Source: Eutrophocola salsuginis (GTDB lineage: Bacteria > Pseudomonadota > Gammaproteobacteria > Pseudomonadales > Pseudohongiellaceae). Taken from it: DNA of 64,000 nt. Location: contig JAYQTB010000004.1 in assembly GCA_038147195.1 (NCBI GenBank), positions 2,232,001 to 2,296,000 on the forward strand, given 5' to 3'. Every line of letters begins with the position of its first letter. Position 1 is the first letter of the stretch. The translations under genes and the position numbers were made by a program. The notes under the pieces were generated by a model. That model saw only the letters and a list, made by a program, of their open reading frames with translations, was not told where the DNA came from and searched no databases. Positions 17,829 to 26,065 of the stretch are shown here, piece by piece.

Positions 17829-18695
17829 TTAGTTCCCGTATTGAATTTTTTGTGGTTTGCGCCAGAGCGTATCTACACCCATTTCCAGCAGAATGCTGAC
17901 GCCTCGGACATAGTTGCGACCCACGGATTTCACGCCGTGTGAGTCATCTCCCGGTACGATGGCGATGCCTCGCTCGATAGCGGCGCGCAATGCCGGCATG
18001 GACGGATACTGCTCCATCGCCCTGTCAAAGCCGCGCAGGTTAAAATCCAAGATCAGGTTTTTCTCGGCGATGAAATTCAGGTTCCTTTCTATTCTTTCCC
18101 ACACGGCGGCATACTGCAGCGTCCGCTGGTAATCCACGTCAAACTTGCGAATGAGGTCGAAGTGCCCGACGACCGCGGGCTCGAGCGCGCACAGCATGTC
18201 GTACTGAACATCGAAGTAGGCGCAGTAGAGTTTGACCAGTCCGCCTGCCTCTTCAACAGCGCGCTGGAAATGCTCCGCGTCGTAGTCGATGCAGTGGCCA
18301 GCGACATGGTGCACCGAGCCCACCAGGTAGTCGGGGCGCAGTTCATCGACGAGTTTTTTCACCTGGGCTTCGGAACCTTCATGGGTTTCAGTCTCGAAGG
18401 CGGTCATTATCTCGATGCGGCCTGCGTATTTCCCCGCAAGCGCGCGACATTCCGTGAAGTAGTCGCGAAAACGCTGCAGTAGGAAATCGGCGGTAAGGTT
18501 GTCTTGCTGTTCATCCGGATAACGCCAGGCGTCGGATATCGGCGCCATGTGCTCGGTGATACCCACCCAGGTGAAGCCCTGGTCGATGTAGGCGCGAATG
18601 ACCGACTCCAGCGAATCTCTGGCGTGGTGGCAGAACTGGCCGCTGTGCCCGCCGTGGACGGAGACCTTTTGGATGTCAGTGTAAACGTCGGACAT
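17829..18695 (-). CDS. PHP-family phosphatase, histidinol-phosphatase-like
   Basis: 288-residue member of the HisK-type PHP metal-dependent phosphatases. The metal-site motif is VHGGHSGQFC near residues 13-22, then GITEHMAP, ETETHEGSE and GSVHHVAGH, with the late PGDDSHGVKSVG. All expected His, Glu and Asp ligands of a PHP active site appear present. No other his gene is near, so histidinol-phosphate is only the default substrate guess. It overlaps nothing and forms a pair with the GFA gene. Confidence 0.8.
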   Translation of the reverse strand: MSDVYTDIQKVSVHGGHSGQFCHHARDSLESVIRAYIDQGFTWVGITEHMAPISDAWRYPDEQQDNLTADFLLQRFRDYFTECRALAGKYAGRIEIMTAFETETHEGSEAQVKKLVDELRPDYLVGSVHHVAGHCIDYDAEHFQRAVEEAGGLVKLYCAYFDVQYDMLCALEPAVVGHFDLIRKFDVDYQRTLQYAAVWERIERNLNFIAEKNLILDFNLRGFDRAMEQYPSMPALRAAIERGIAIVPGDDSHGVKSVGRNYVRGVSILLEMGVDTLWRKPQKIQYGN

Positions 18696-18822
18696 GAATC
18701 AACCCCGGGTTACAGACTGCCATCTTAGCAGGAACGGTGCCACCTTGCGCCTTGTCCCATCAGCCTTGTTGTTTACAATAGATGATTGCATCAGTTGTTG
18801 ATCCCTCCCGGTCGGAGCCTGC

Positions 18823-19995
18823 TTGACCCCTGAATCCCCAGACCCCATCCATCTGCGATTCCTGACCAGTATCGCCGATATAGCGCCAGACACCTGGAAC
18901 ACCTTGGCTGGTGAATCCTACCCGTTTATGCGCCATGCCTTTTTCCTGGCCCTGGAAGAAAGCCGCAGCAGCACGGCGATGACCGGCTGGCAGCCCTATC
19001 ATGCGGTGGTGGAAAAAGCCGGGGCAACGGTGGCTATCATGCCCCTCTTTCTGAAGGACAACTCGAGCGGCGAATACGTATTTGACTGGTCATGGGCGGA
19101 CGCCTACCAGCGCCATGGCTACGATTATTATCCGAAGCTCGTCTCGGCTATTCCCTTTACACCCTGTCCGGGCCCGCGTGTCTGCGTGGCGCCCGGGCAG
19201 GATCCCATGGAAATTTACCGGCTGCTGAGCGTGTACATTCCCAAACAGGCGGAAAAGGTTTCGGCGTCAAGCTGGCATGTGCTGTTTCCCGACCAGGGCC
19301 AGAGCGATGCCCTCCGGGAGCTCGGCATCCAGCAACGGGTGGGTTGTCAGTACCAGTGGTTCAACCGCGGTTATGCCAGCTTCGACGATTTCACAACCTG
19401 CTTCAGCTCGCGCAAGCGCAAGAACATGCGTAAGGAACGCCAGAAGGTGCTGGAGGCTGGCATCAGCTTCGACATCCTGACCGGCGTCGCCATCACTGAC
19501 GCACACTGGAAGCAGTTCTACATCTTTTACCAGAGCACCTATTTCGTGCGCGGGCGCGCGCCCTACCTTACAGAGGAATTCTTCACGCACATCGGAAAGA
19601 CCATGGCCGACCGGCTCCTGCTGGTCATGGCAAGGAAAGGTGACAACTACATCGCCGGCGCACTCAGTTTCATCGGTGACGACACTTTATATGGACGTTA
19701 CTGGGGCTGCACCGAGGAATACCAGTTCCTGCATTTTGAAACATGCTATTACCAGGGCATCGATTTCTGTATCGCGAGGGAGCTGGCGCGTTTCGATTCC
19801 GGCGCCCAAGGTGAGCATAAAATCCAACGTGGGTTCGAGCCCGTCCTGACCTGGTCAAACCACTGGATTGCAAACCCCGATTTCGACCAGGCGATTCGCC
19901 GTTTTCTCGTAGACGAGGAAAAGTACGTGCTTCGCTTCCAGAATGAAGCCACCAACTACCTGCCGTTCAAACAGGAAGATCCGGTCAAGCCGTAA
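18823..19995 (+). CDS. GNAT-like N-acyltransferase (COG3146/DUF482)
   Basis: 390 residues read from a TTG start, with GGAG at good spacing before it; no in-frame ATG lies nearby upstream. The protein matches the double-GNAT family once called peptidogalycan biosynthesis or DUF482: DTWNTLAGESYPFMRHAFFLALEES at the N terminus, the RKRKNMRKERQKV helix, and LYGRYWGCTEEYQFLHFETCYYQGI in the second acyltransferase fold. Function unproven; aminoacyl transfer is proposed for relatives. Its last 11 bases overlap the convergent DUF938 gene. Confidence 0.8.
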   Translation: MTPESPDPIHLRFLTSIADIAPDTWNTLAGESYPFMRHAFFLALEESRSSTAMTGWQPYHAVVEKAGATVAIMPLFLKDNSSGEYVFDWSWADAYQRHGYDYYPKLVSAIPFTPCPGPRVCVAPGQDPMEIYRLLSVYIPKQAEKVSASSWHVLFPDQGQSDALRELGIQQRVGCQYQWFNRGYASFDDFTTCFSSRKRKNMRKERQKVLEAGISFDILTGVAITDAHWKQFYIFYQSTYFVRGRAPYLTEEFFTHIGKTMADRLLLVMARKGDNYIAGALSFIGDDTLYGRYWGCTEEYQFLHFETCYYQGIDFCIARELARFDSGAQGEHKIQRGFEPVLTWSNHWIANPDFDQAIRRFLVDEEKYVLRFQNEATNYLPFKQEDPVKP

Positions 19996-20596
19996 AGTAG
20001 TTGAGCAGTTTCTGCCAGACTATCAGCTGGTTGTTAGCGGGCATTAGATGGTCAGCGACCAGCACCATCCCAGCATTAGATGCCAGAGCGTCGATCTCCT
20101 CGAAATTGCGTATGCCGCTGTTCGGGTCCCGGATCTTCAGCCAGTTGTCGAAGTGAGCGTTGCTCTCGCTGGTGAATTCGCCCCCATACTTGAAGGGCCC
20201 GTAGACGCACAGGTAGCCCTGAGGGACAAGCACGGCCGTGGCAACATGAATAAATCGGGGAATGCTTGATTCGGGCATGATGTGCAGGGTGTTGGCGCTG
20301 AAGATGCCATCCTTCATGGTGATGGGCCAGCGTTCATCGCAGACATCCAGGCTGAGCGGCGGCTGGATATTGTTTAGTGCGACATCTTCCAGGCCGGCCA
20401 GCATGATCGGTACGTTCTCAGGTATATCGGTGGGCTGCCATTGAACTTCCGGCATTTTTTCGGCGAAATACTGAACGTGCTGGGTGGTATAACTGCCTAT
20501 TTCAAGGATGTTATTACCGGATTTGAAATAGCGGCTGATGACCGAGAGGATCGGCGACTTGTTGTTTTCACAGGCTTCCGAGTACGGCTTTGACAT
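19985..20596 (-). CDS. DUF938 methyltransferase-like protein
   Basis: 203 residues. A Rossmann-type SAM-binding region is visible: ILEIGSYTTQHVQYFAEKMP near residues 31-50, where IxEIGSGTGQH is typical, then WQPTDIPE, and later FSANTLHIMP. The first glycine-rich loop (GSYTTQ) is less glycine-rich than in standard methyltransferases. Substrate unknown. The 3' end overlaps the COG3146 gene on the other strand by 11 bases. Confidence 0.8.
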   Translation of the reverse strand: MSKPYSEACENNKSPILSVISRYFKSGNNILEIGSYTTQHVQYFAEKMPEVQWQPTDIPENVPIMLAGLEDVALNNIQPPLSLDVCDERWPITMKDGIFSANTLHIMPESSIPRFIHVATAVLVPQGYLCVYGPFKYGGEFTSESNAHFDNWLKIRDPNSGIRNFEEIDALASNAGMVLVADHLMPANNQLIVWQKLLNYFTA

Positions 20597-20661
20597 GGCT
20601 CAAGTGGCTTCGGCTATTCTTATTTACACTTAATCTAACAGACTTACCGGAAACAGGAACC

Positions 20662-20913
20662 ATGCCAAAACGCCAAATTGAAGGGTTGATCACACAACTA
20701 TATGAAAAGTTCGCTGATAGCGATATCAACCCGCAGCAGGATGCCATGCTGGAAAGCATGCCATCCTAGTCGGCCGAGCGGGAGGGGCCAATACCCCCAG
20801 AAGACTTTTTCGAAACGGCTAGAATGCTGCTGCAGGAAGTGGAAGAGGAACATCCCAAGGCCACCGCCCTAGTTCGAGAGATCAGCAGCGCCCTGGATAG
20901 TATGGGCGTTTGA
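20662..20913 (+). pseudogene. DUF4404 gene with in-frame amber stop
   Basis: Reads MPKRQIEGLITQLYEKF from an ATG with AGGA upstream, then TAG at codon 36 (20767-20769), then continues in the same frame through EDFFETARMLLQEVEEEHPK to a natural end ALVREISSALDSMGV and TGA. The C-terminal pattern (HP, then a helix ending in SMG-hydrophobic) is the DUF4404 signature, and total length (83 codons) is right for the family. Only one base change separates it from an intact gene, so loss is recent or the base is a sequencing error. TAG ends several healthy genes here (argB, spoT), so stop recoding is unlikely. Confidence 0.75.
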
Positions 20914-20949
20914 AGCTTACAGCTGAAATCAAGAAACTGTACCTTTTCG

Positions 20950-20980
20950 CCCGTAACTGCGGGTTTTCGTGCTTTTTTTA
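20950..20980 (+). terminator. Candidate intrinsic terminator
   Basis: Short stem CCCGT / GCGGG followed by TTTT and a second run of seven T. It lies between the convergent DUF4404 remnant and yaaA. The stem is weak. Confidence 0.45.
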
Positions 20981-21754
20981 GCTTTTCGCTTTTCGCAAGA
21001 AAACGGGCTTTTCTGGTGTCGACTCTGCCTTGCTGTATTTGTAGCCGTCCAGGCTAAAGTCAGGCAATTCTGCCACGTCCTTCATCCGGTTCTTCAGGAT
21101 CCAGGACGCCATCCGGCCGCGCGCCTTCTTGGCGAAAAAGCTGAGCACCCGATACTGGCCGCTGGCGTAGTCCTTGAACACCGGCGCCACAATCTCGGCG
21201 TCCAGTACTTTTTTATCCAGCACGCTGAAATATTCGTTAGATGCCAGATTGACCAGGATATTGTCACCCTGGACATTCAGGTCCCGCCTGATGGCCAGGC
21301 TAAGCTTGTCACCCCAGAATGCGTACAGGTTTTTGCCCCGCTCGTTGGCCAGGTACGTGCCCATTTCCAGCCGGTAGGGCTGCATCAGGTCGAGCGGCCT
21401 GAGCGCGCCATAGAGCCCGGACAGGATGCGCAAGTGGTCCTGGGCATACTGGAGGTCGGCGGCGGAAAAATTTTCCGCTTCCATGCCGGTATACACATCG
21501 CCCTTGAAGGTAAACAGTGACGCCCTGGCGTTGTCGCTGGTGAACGGAGTTTTCCAGGTTTTGTAGCGTTCCTCGTTCAGCGTGCTGATGGCTTCGCTGG
21601 TGTGCATGAGCTTGCCAAGATCGGCGGCGGAATAGCCTCGCATGATCCTGACGAGCTTGCGGGTGTCGGTGAGGAATTCAGGTTGGGAAACGGCCGGGGC
21701 CTTGTAGTCACTTTCCAGGTCCAGCGTCTTGGCTGGCGATATCACGATGAGCAT
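20978..21754 (-). CDS. yaaA: Peroxide stress protein YaaA (UPF0246)
   Basis: 258 residues, full length. In E. coli YaaA lowers free intracellular iron under peroxide stress and binds DNA. Family marks: MLIVISPAKTLDLE at the start, ARASLFTFKGDVYTGM, LRILSGLYGALRPLDLMQPYRLEMG and the closing FFAKKARGRMASWI. The next gene upstream (DUF4265) is 18 bases away on the same strand and probably shares its transcript. No OxyR site was recognised. Confidence 0.93.
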   Translation of the reverse strand: MLIVISPAKTLDLESDYKAPAVSQPEFLTDTRKLVRIMRGYSAADLGKLMHTSEAISTLNEERYKTWKTPFTSDNARASLFTFKGDVYTGMEAENFSAADLQYAQDHLRILSGLYGALRPLDLMQPYRLEMGTYLANERGKNLYAFWGDKLSLAIRRDLNVQGDNILVNLASNEYFSVLDKKVLDAEIVAPVFKDYASGQYRVLSFFAKKARGRMASWILKNRMKDVAELPDFSLDGYKYSKAESTPEKPVFLRKAKS

Positions 21755-21772
21755 GGGGTGTTTCAGACTTCC

Positions 21773-22351
21773 TTATACGGGGTTCAAAAAAGCATCCCAC
21801 CAGTTCAGCGGGGTCGTGCCGTCTTCACGGTCATAGATGTTGCCATAGTACCAGACCGAACCAGAGTAATTGGCCATGACGCCGTCGAACAGGCGCTCGA
21901 TATCGGCGAACCCGATATTCACGTGCAGGCTGTAGACCAGCCCGCGATCGGTCTTCAGATCCAGGCTGCCGCCCAGCTTTTCCACGTCCGGTGTGAGAAT
22001 GTCTTCCACTTCCTCTAGATCGGCCTTGCGGAAGACGCGGATTGCGAGATTGCCGCTGCGGCGCAGCACGTGGTAGCTGGCCGGGTTGTCGTCCTCGCAG
22101 GTGAAGATGTCACCAGCGGCCAGGTCACGCACGAATAGCGGTGACTGCAGCAGCTCATATTCCCCCGCGTGGAGGATTTTTACTGGTAACTTTTCCAGCA
22201 CGGGCATGTTGCGGCTATCAGTGCCTGCCATGAGCTGGATAAGGCCTGTCCGGGTATCGTCGTTGGTCGTCATTTCGGGGCGCATGGTAGCAGGGAGATG
22301 GCCGGCTTTCATCCAGAATTCGGCCAATTCCATGTACTTTCGCCAGATCAA
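21773..22351 (-). CDS. DUF4265-like protein
   Basis: 192 residues, soluble. The middle (KILHAGEYELLQSPLFVRDL, then AAGDIFTCEDD, YHVLRRSGNLAIRVFR) follows the DUF4265 pattern of a short beta domain with xYxLxxxPFFxxxLAxGD, and the C-terminal half has a second alternating segment ending in WYYGNIYD. Function unknown. Start uncertain: ATG at 22351 or 22333. It lies just upstream of yaaA on the same strand. Confidence 0.65.
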   Translation of the reverse strand: MIWRKYMELAEFWMKAGHLPATMRPEMTTNDDTRTGLIQLMAGTDSRNMPVLEKLPVKILHAGEYELLQSPLFVRDLAAGDIFTCEDDNPASYHVLRRSGNLAIRVFRKADLEEVEDILTPDVEKLGGSLDLKTDRGLVYSLHVNIGFADIERLFDGVMANYSGSVWYYGNIYDREDGTTPLNWWDAFLNPV

Positions 22352-22420
22352 ACCTTATCGCCCTGCCTCCTCGTAGTCTTTACACTGATTTTTCGAAACC
22401 GAGCCAATAGGGGACTGCGT

Positions 22421-22832
22421 ATGTCGCTTACAAGAACATTCTGGTAGACGTCGACCTGTCCAAGGATTCCGACATGATCCTGGACAAGCAATTCAGCGCA
22501 CAGCTCAGCATGGTGCAAGTCATCAAGCCCTTCGCCCGTGGGTTATGTTGTTTAGGTAACCAGCGTCGATATCGAGGGCCTGCACGAAGAAGTCAGCAAG
22601 TAGGCCAAGGCGACTCTCACCGAGATAGGCGTCAACGTCGGCATCGAGGAAAGCCGCCTGCACACCGAACTGGGCCAACCGGCCGGGGAGATCTAGGAAA
22701 TGGAGAAAAATATCGATGCCGAACTGATCATCATGGGTGATATGGCCGCCATGGTTGGGAGCTGCTGCTCGGCCCCACCTCCTTCAGAGTCACCCACGGG
22801 GCGATCTGCTGATCGTGCATACCGACGGCTGA
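22421..22832 (+). pseudogene. Universal stress protein (UspA) remnant
   Basis: Translation in shifting frames recovers a Usp domain: AYKNILVDVDLSKDSDMI, AQLSMVQVIKPFA, then after a shift SVDIEGLHEEVSK, AKATLTEIGVNVGIEESRLH, DAELIIMGD, then after another shift RHGWELLLGPTSFRVTHGA and LIVHTDG with a TGA end. Those match the N-terminal strand, the EL...IIMGxxG nucleotide loop and the C-terminal strand of UspA. There are three in-frame TAG codons and at least three frame changes, the first right after the ATG. The gene is dead. Confidence 0.75.
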
Positions 22833-22856
22833 CACCTGCGTTTGCCATTCACGCTA

Positions 22857-22890
22857 AAAACCTGCAATCTTGCTGCAGGTTTTATTTGTC
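22857..22890 (+). terminator. Intrinsic terminator after the usp remnant
   Basis: Perfect ten-base stem AAAACCTGCA / TGCAGGTTTT with a seven-base loop, running into TTTTATTTG. It survives although the gene before it has decayed. Confidence 0.8.
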
Positions 22891-22896
22891 TTTCCC

Positions 22897-23247
22897 ATGC
22901 TGGTACTTCTACACAGAATTCGTCCTAAGGCTGGGCTGGTGCCGCCCGGTGGCCGCTGTCCTAATCGCCGCCGGTCTTGCCGGTATCGTGGTCAGCCTCT
23001 TCGCTGGCAGTGGTCTTTACGGCCACCTGCTCGAACCACACTGGTGCTGACCCTGTGGGGCATGATGCTGTTTGCCACGTTACAGTTGTTCCGGCAGATC
23101 CCGCCGCCCGTGCTGCCCCATGACGATTTCTTGACAAAACTGGGCACGCGCATCCTCCTGGCGCTTTATTCATTGCTCGCCCTGCTCGTCGTCCTGGTCA
23201 CTATCGTACTGGTCTGGATGAGCTTCCGGCTGATGACCCTGGCCTAG
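22897..23247 (+). pseudogene. Small membrane protein, frameshifted
   Basis: Two frames together give one plausible inner-membrane protein: VAAVLIAAGLAGIVVSLFAG in one frame, then WGMMLFATLQLFRQIPPPVL and the C-terminal ILLALYSLLALLVVLVTIVL helix in another, ending at TAG 23245-23247. The change of frame is near 23,040. A short MLVLLHRI start in the second frame suggests a further change near 22,930. Three or four hydrophobic helices in total. Family not named. Confidence 0.55.
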
Positions 23248-23252
23248 CGCGC

Positions 23253-23278
23253 AAAAAAAGGCCGGCAAAGGCCGGCCT
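23253..23278 (-). terminator. Intrinsic terminator of the TonB receptor gene
   Basis: Perfect eight-base GC-rich stem AGGCCGGC / GCCGGCCT with a four-base loop; on the minus strand a run of seven T follows. It lies 25 bases past the receptor stop. Confidence 0.88.
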
Positions 23279-23302
23279 GAAAAGTCCAACGAGTCCTTCG
23301 CG

Positions 23303-25870
23303 TCAGAATACGTATTCCACGCCAACGGATGCCGAGCGGCCTTCGAACAGGCTGTTGACGTCGTAGCCGCCTTGCGTTGTCTTGCGCTTGTTGTTCAGCA
23401 GGTTCTTGCCCTGCAAGTTCAGCGTCCAGTGGTCGCTCAGGTAGCGGGTGTAGTTGAGGTCGAGTTCACCGTAGGCCTCGTCGTAGACGTCGGGCTGGCC
23501 GAGGATGCCGACTTCTCGAATTTTCTCGCCAGTGATGTGGTAAACCAGGCTGCCCTTGTTGCGGAAGTTGTCATCCATCCCAAGCTGGATATTGAAGATG
23601 TAATCCGCCTGGCCCTGCAGCGCGCGGGTGGCATTGGTGACTAGGCCGACATCTTCCGGCTTGATGGTCACCTCGGAATCGATCAGGGTCAGGTTAGCGG
23701 ACACGTACCAGTTTGCCCAGTCGTCATTGATGAAATCCAGCCAGCGGAAACCATCAAATTCGATGCCTCGTGTGGTGGCTTCCTTCGCATTGATGAACGT
23801 GCGCTGGTTGGCGGCGCCTGGTTCAATCACGGCCTCGATCGGTGTCTGGAAATCCTTGAAGAACAAGCCCACGGACACGCTCTCGTCACCGGAGAAATAC
23901 CACTCCCAGCGCAGGTCGTAGTTGTCGATATAACCCACGGACAGTTCCGGATTACCCACGATCACGAAGCCGGTGACCGGGTCGATGAAGGGTGCCGGTG
24001 ACAGCTCCCTGAAGTCCGGCCGGGAAATGGTTTCGGAATAACCCGCGCGAACCTGCATGTTGTAGTCATCTACAATCCAGGTTGCCGTGGCTACGGGGAA
24101 CAGATCGTCGCTGACCAGTTGACTGGTGATCGCTTCGTCCGGCTGGAATAGATTGAAGGTGGTAACGCTCTGCACGGACTTCTCGCTGCGCACCCCGGCG
24201 AGCAGGCGCAGGAAATAGGTCAGTTCGATGTCCGCCTCGGCGAACCAGGCGTCAAGCGACTGATCGGCCGTGTAGTTGTCTGTGGCGCGTGTGCCTTCAC
24301 GAAGCTCGAAGCCGGTGGGGCTAATGTTTTCCGCCGTGACGATGTCTTCCAGCCTTGGCTGGCTGCGCACATCAAAGGAAGTAACGTCCGGGCCATTGGC
24401 CAGAAACAGGAAGCGGCGGATTTCAGATTCCCTGTCCTTGCTCACCTGGGTGGCGCCGACGGAAAACTCCGTGTTGGTTCCGAACGGCGTCTCAAGGAAC
24501 ATCTTCGCCGAAAAACCAATGTCCTCGTTGTTGTCTTCCAGCGTTGACCACCAGCGCTGGTTGGCATCCGCACGCAGCGAGAAGACATAGTCATCAACCT
24601 GCGACTGGTATTCATAGCGGTTCTGGCGAAAATCGGGCGACAGGCGCTTGGCGCGAGATTCGTTGAAGTGCCAGTTGAGCGTGAGCTCATTGAAATCATA
24701 GAACACGTGCTCGCCTTCGAGCTGCTGTGATAGTAGGTCGCGTTCGATCCACTCTAGGCGCGTGCTTTTGATGTTCTGCGCCTCGGTTGCGAGGAATCCC
24801 GTCTCTATGCCTGCCAGGTCGTCCATCTTTCGGATCTGCAGCAGGGTCGCTTTCAGGGAGTGCGCGTCGTTATAGTCGATACCACCGGTCAGAAACATTG
24901 TCGTGTCGACGCTGTGTTCCGTGGAGGAGAAGTCCATGTCGTTGCGCTGGCTGAGATTGCCGTCGCCGTCGGCCACGTAGGTATTGCGGCTGACCGTGAT
25001 GGTGTCCCAGGAGTTGTTGTAACTGAAGTTGGCCATGCCGCCAATACGCACGTTGTCCCCATACCAGGCGCTACCGAAACTAGTGGAGGCGCTCATGTCA
25101 GGCTGGATTCTTTCCTGCTGCGCCGAATAGTTGTTATTTAGGCTTTCTCCGATGGCCTCAAGCTCACCCGGAGCAAAACCGTTCTTGAAGAAAATGTTGT
25201 TGCGTTTCAGTTCACGATTACCGGAGATGGCATCCTTCAGTGGGCCGGGCAGGTCGCGAGTGCCGTCATCGACGCCCATCCAGTCCTTCCCACCACCGGC
25301 ATAGCTGAAACCATCCTTGAACGTGGTGTTACCGGAATAACCGACACTGCTGGAGATTTCGAAGAATGGCTCATCTGGAACCACCTTGGTTCGCATCTGT
25401 ATGGCGCCACCGGCAAATTCGGCCGGGTACTTGGCGCTGAATGTCTTCTGGACCAGCACGCTGTCGATGATGCTGGCCGGGAAGAGGTCCAGGGGCACCA
25501 CGCGGCGGATGGGCTCCGGGCTCGGCAGTGTGGAGCCGTTCAGTATGGTGCTGGAGTACCGCTCGCCCAGACCGCGGATATAGACGAACTTGCCGCCGGC
25601 TAGGTTCAAGCCGGAAACACGCTTTAGCCCCTCGGCAACGTTGCTGTCGCCGGCCCTGGAAAACGCCTCGGCATCGAGGACGTTGGATATGGCCGCGGTC
25701 GCCCGCTTCTCATCGGGAATGTATTCGCCGAGAGTGACGATCTCGGTAATATCACCAGCTGGTGCAACGCGCGTGGCGCCTTGCAGAACATCGTCCTGTG
25801 CATATAGGCCGGGATTGGCGAACAGGGTGCTGGCTATCGCCAGGGTCAGGGTCTTGCGTTTCATAGGCAT
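23303..25870 (-). CDS. TonB-dependent outer-membrane receptor
   Basis: 855 residues with a signal peptide (cleavage likely after LYAQ). The plug domain is clear: LKRVSGLNLAGGKFVYIRGL and GERYSSTILNGSTLPSPEP, then FSAKYPAEFAGGAIQMRTK near residues 145-165. The rest is a 22-strand-type barrel ending in an aromatic residue (VEYVF), as outer-membrane insertion requires. Substrate unknown; there is no adjacent siderophore or sugar operon. Receptors of this subtype are often found next to secreted beta-helix proteins like the one encoded 195 bases upstream on the same strand, so the two probably work together. Confidence 0.93.
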   Translation of the reverse strand: MPMKRKTLTLAIASTLFANPGLYAQDDVLQGATRVAPAGDITEIVTLGEYIPDEKRATAAISNVLDAEAFSRAGDSNVAEGLKRVSGLNLAGGKFVYIRGLGERYSSTILNGSTLPSPEPIRRVVPLDLFPASIIDSVLVQKTFSAKYPAEFAGGAIQMRTKVVPDEPFFEISSSVGYSGNTTFKDGFSYAGGGKDWMGVDDGTRDLPGPLKDAISGNRELKRNNIFFKNGFAPGELEAIGESLNNNYSAQQERIQPDMSASTSFGSAWYGDNVRIGGMANFSYNNSWDTITVSRNTYVADGDGNLSQRNDMDFSSTEHSVDTTMFLTGGIDYNDAHSLKATLLQIRKMDDLAGIETGFLATEAQNIKSTRLEWIERDLLSQQLEGEHVFYDFNELTLNWHFNESRAKRLSPDFRQNRYEYQSQVDDYVFSLRADANQRWWSTLEDNNEDIGFSAKMFLETPFGTNTEFSVGATQVSKDRESEIRRFLFLANGPDVTSFDVRSQPRLEDIVTAENISPTGFELREGTRATDNYTADQSLDAWFAEADIELTYFLRLLAGVRSEKSVQSVTTFNLFQPDEAITSQLVSDDLFPVATATWIVDDYNMQVRAGYSETISRPDFRELSPAPFIDPVTGFVIVGNPELSVGYIDNYDLRWEWYFSGDESVSVGLFFKDFQTPIEAVIEPGAANQRTFINAKEATTRGIEFDGFRWLDFINDDWANWYVSANLTLIDSEVTIKPEDVGLVTNATRALQGQADYIFNIQLGMDDNFRNKGSLVYHITGEKIREVGILGQPDVYDEAYGELDLNYTRYLSDHWTLNLQGKNLLNNKRKTTQGGYDVNSLFEGRSASVGVEYVF

Positions 25871-25970
25871 CGTTTCACTTGTAAAATAAACCGTTTAGAT
25901 TTGTGGCAACGGCCGGATCCGGCGGCTGTTACCAATAGTTTCACGAAGAAGAATTCCTCCTCGTAAAAAT

Positions 25971-26007
25971 ACTTAAGGGAATTTTGCTCGGCAAAATCCC
26001 CTTAAGT
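25971..26007 (-). terminator. Long hairpin between beta-helix and receptor genes
   Basis: Arms of 17 bases (ACTTAAGGG..., 25971-25987 and 25991-26007) pair with a single mismatch around a three-base loop. On the minus strand ATTTTTAC follows. It probably ends or attenuates the upstream transcript before the TonB receptor gene. Confidence 0.7.
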
Positions 26008-26065
26008 TCCTGTTCCCTGTTTCAGCTGCCGGCCACCAGGCAGCCAGCTGAATACTTGTGCGGCT

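Noticed and set aside
20662..22832. TAG codons read as an amino acid (amber recoding)
   Set aside because: argB, spoT and other intact genes end in TAG, and the usp remnant also has frameshifts; decay explains the stops.
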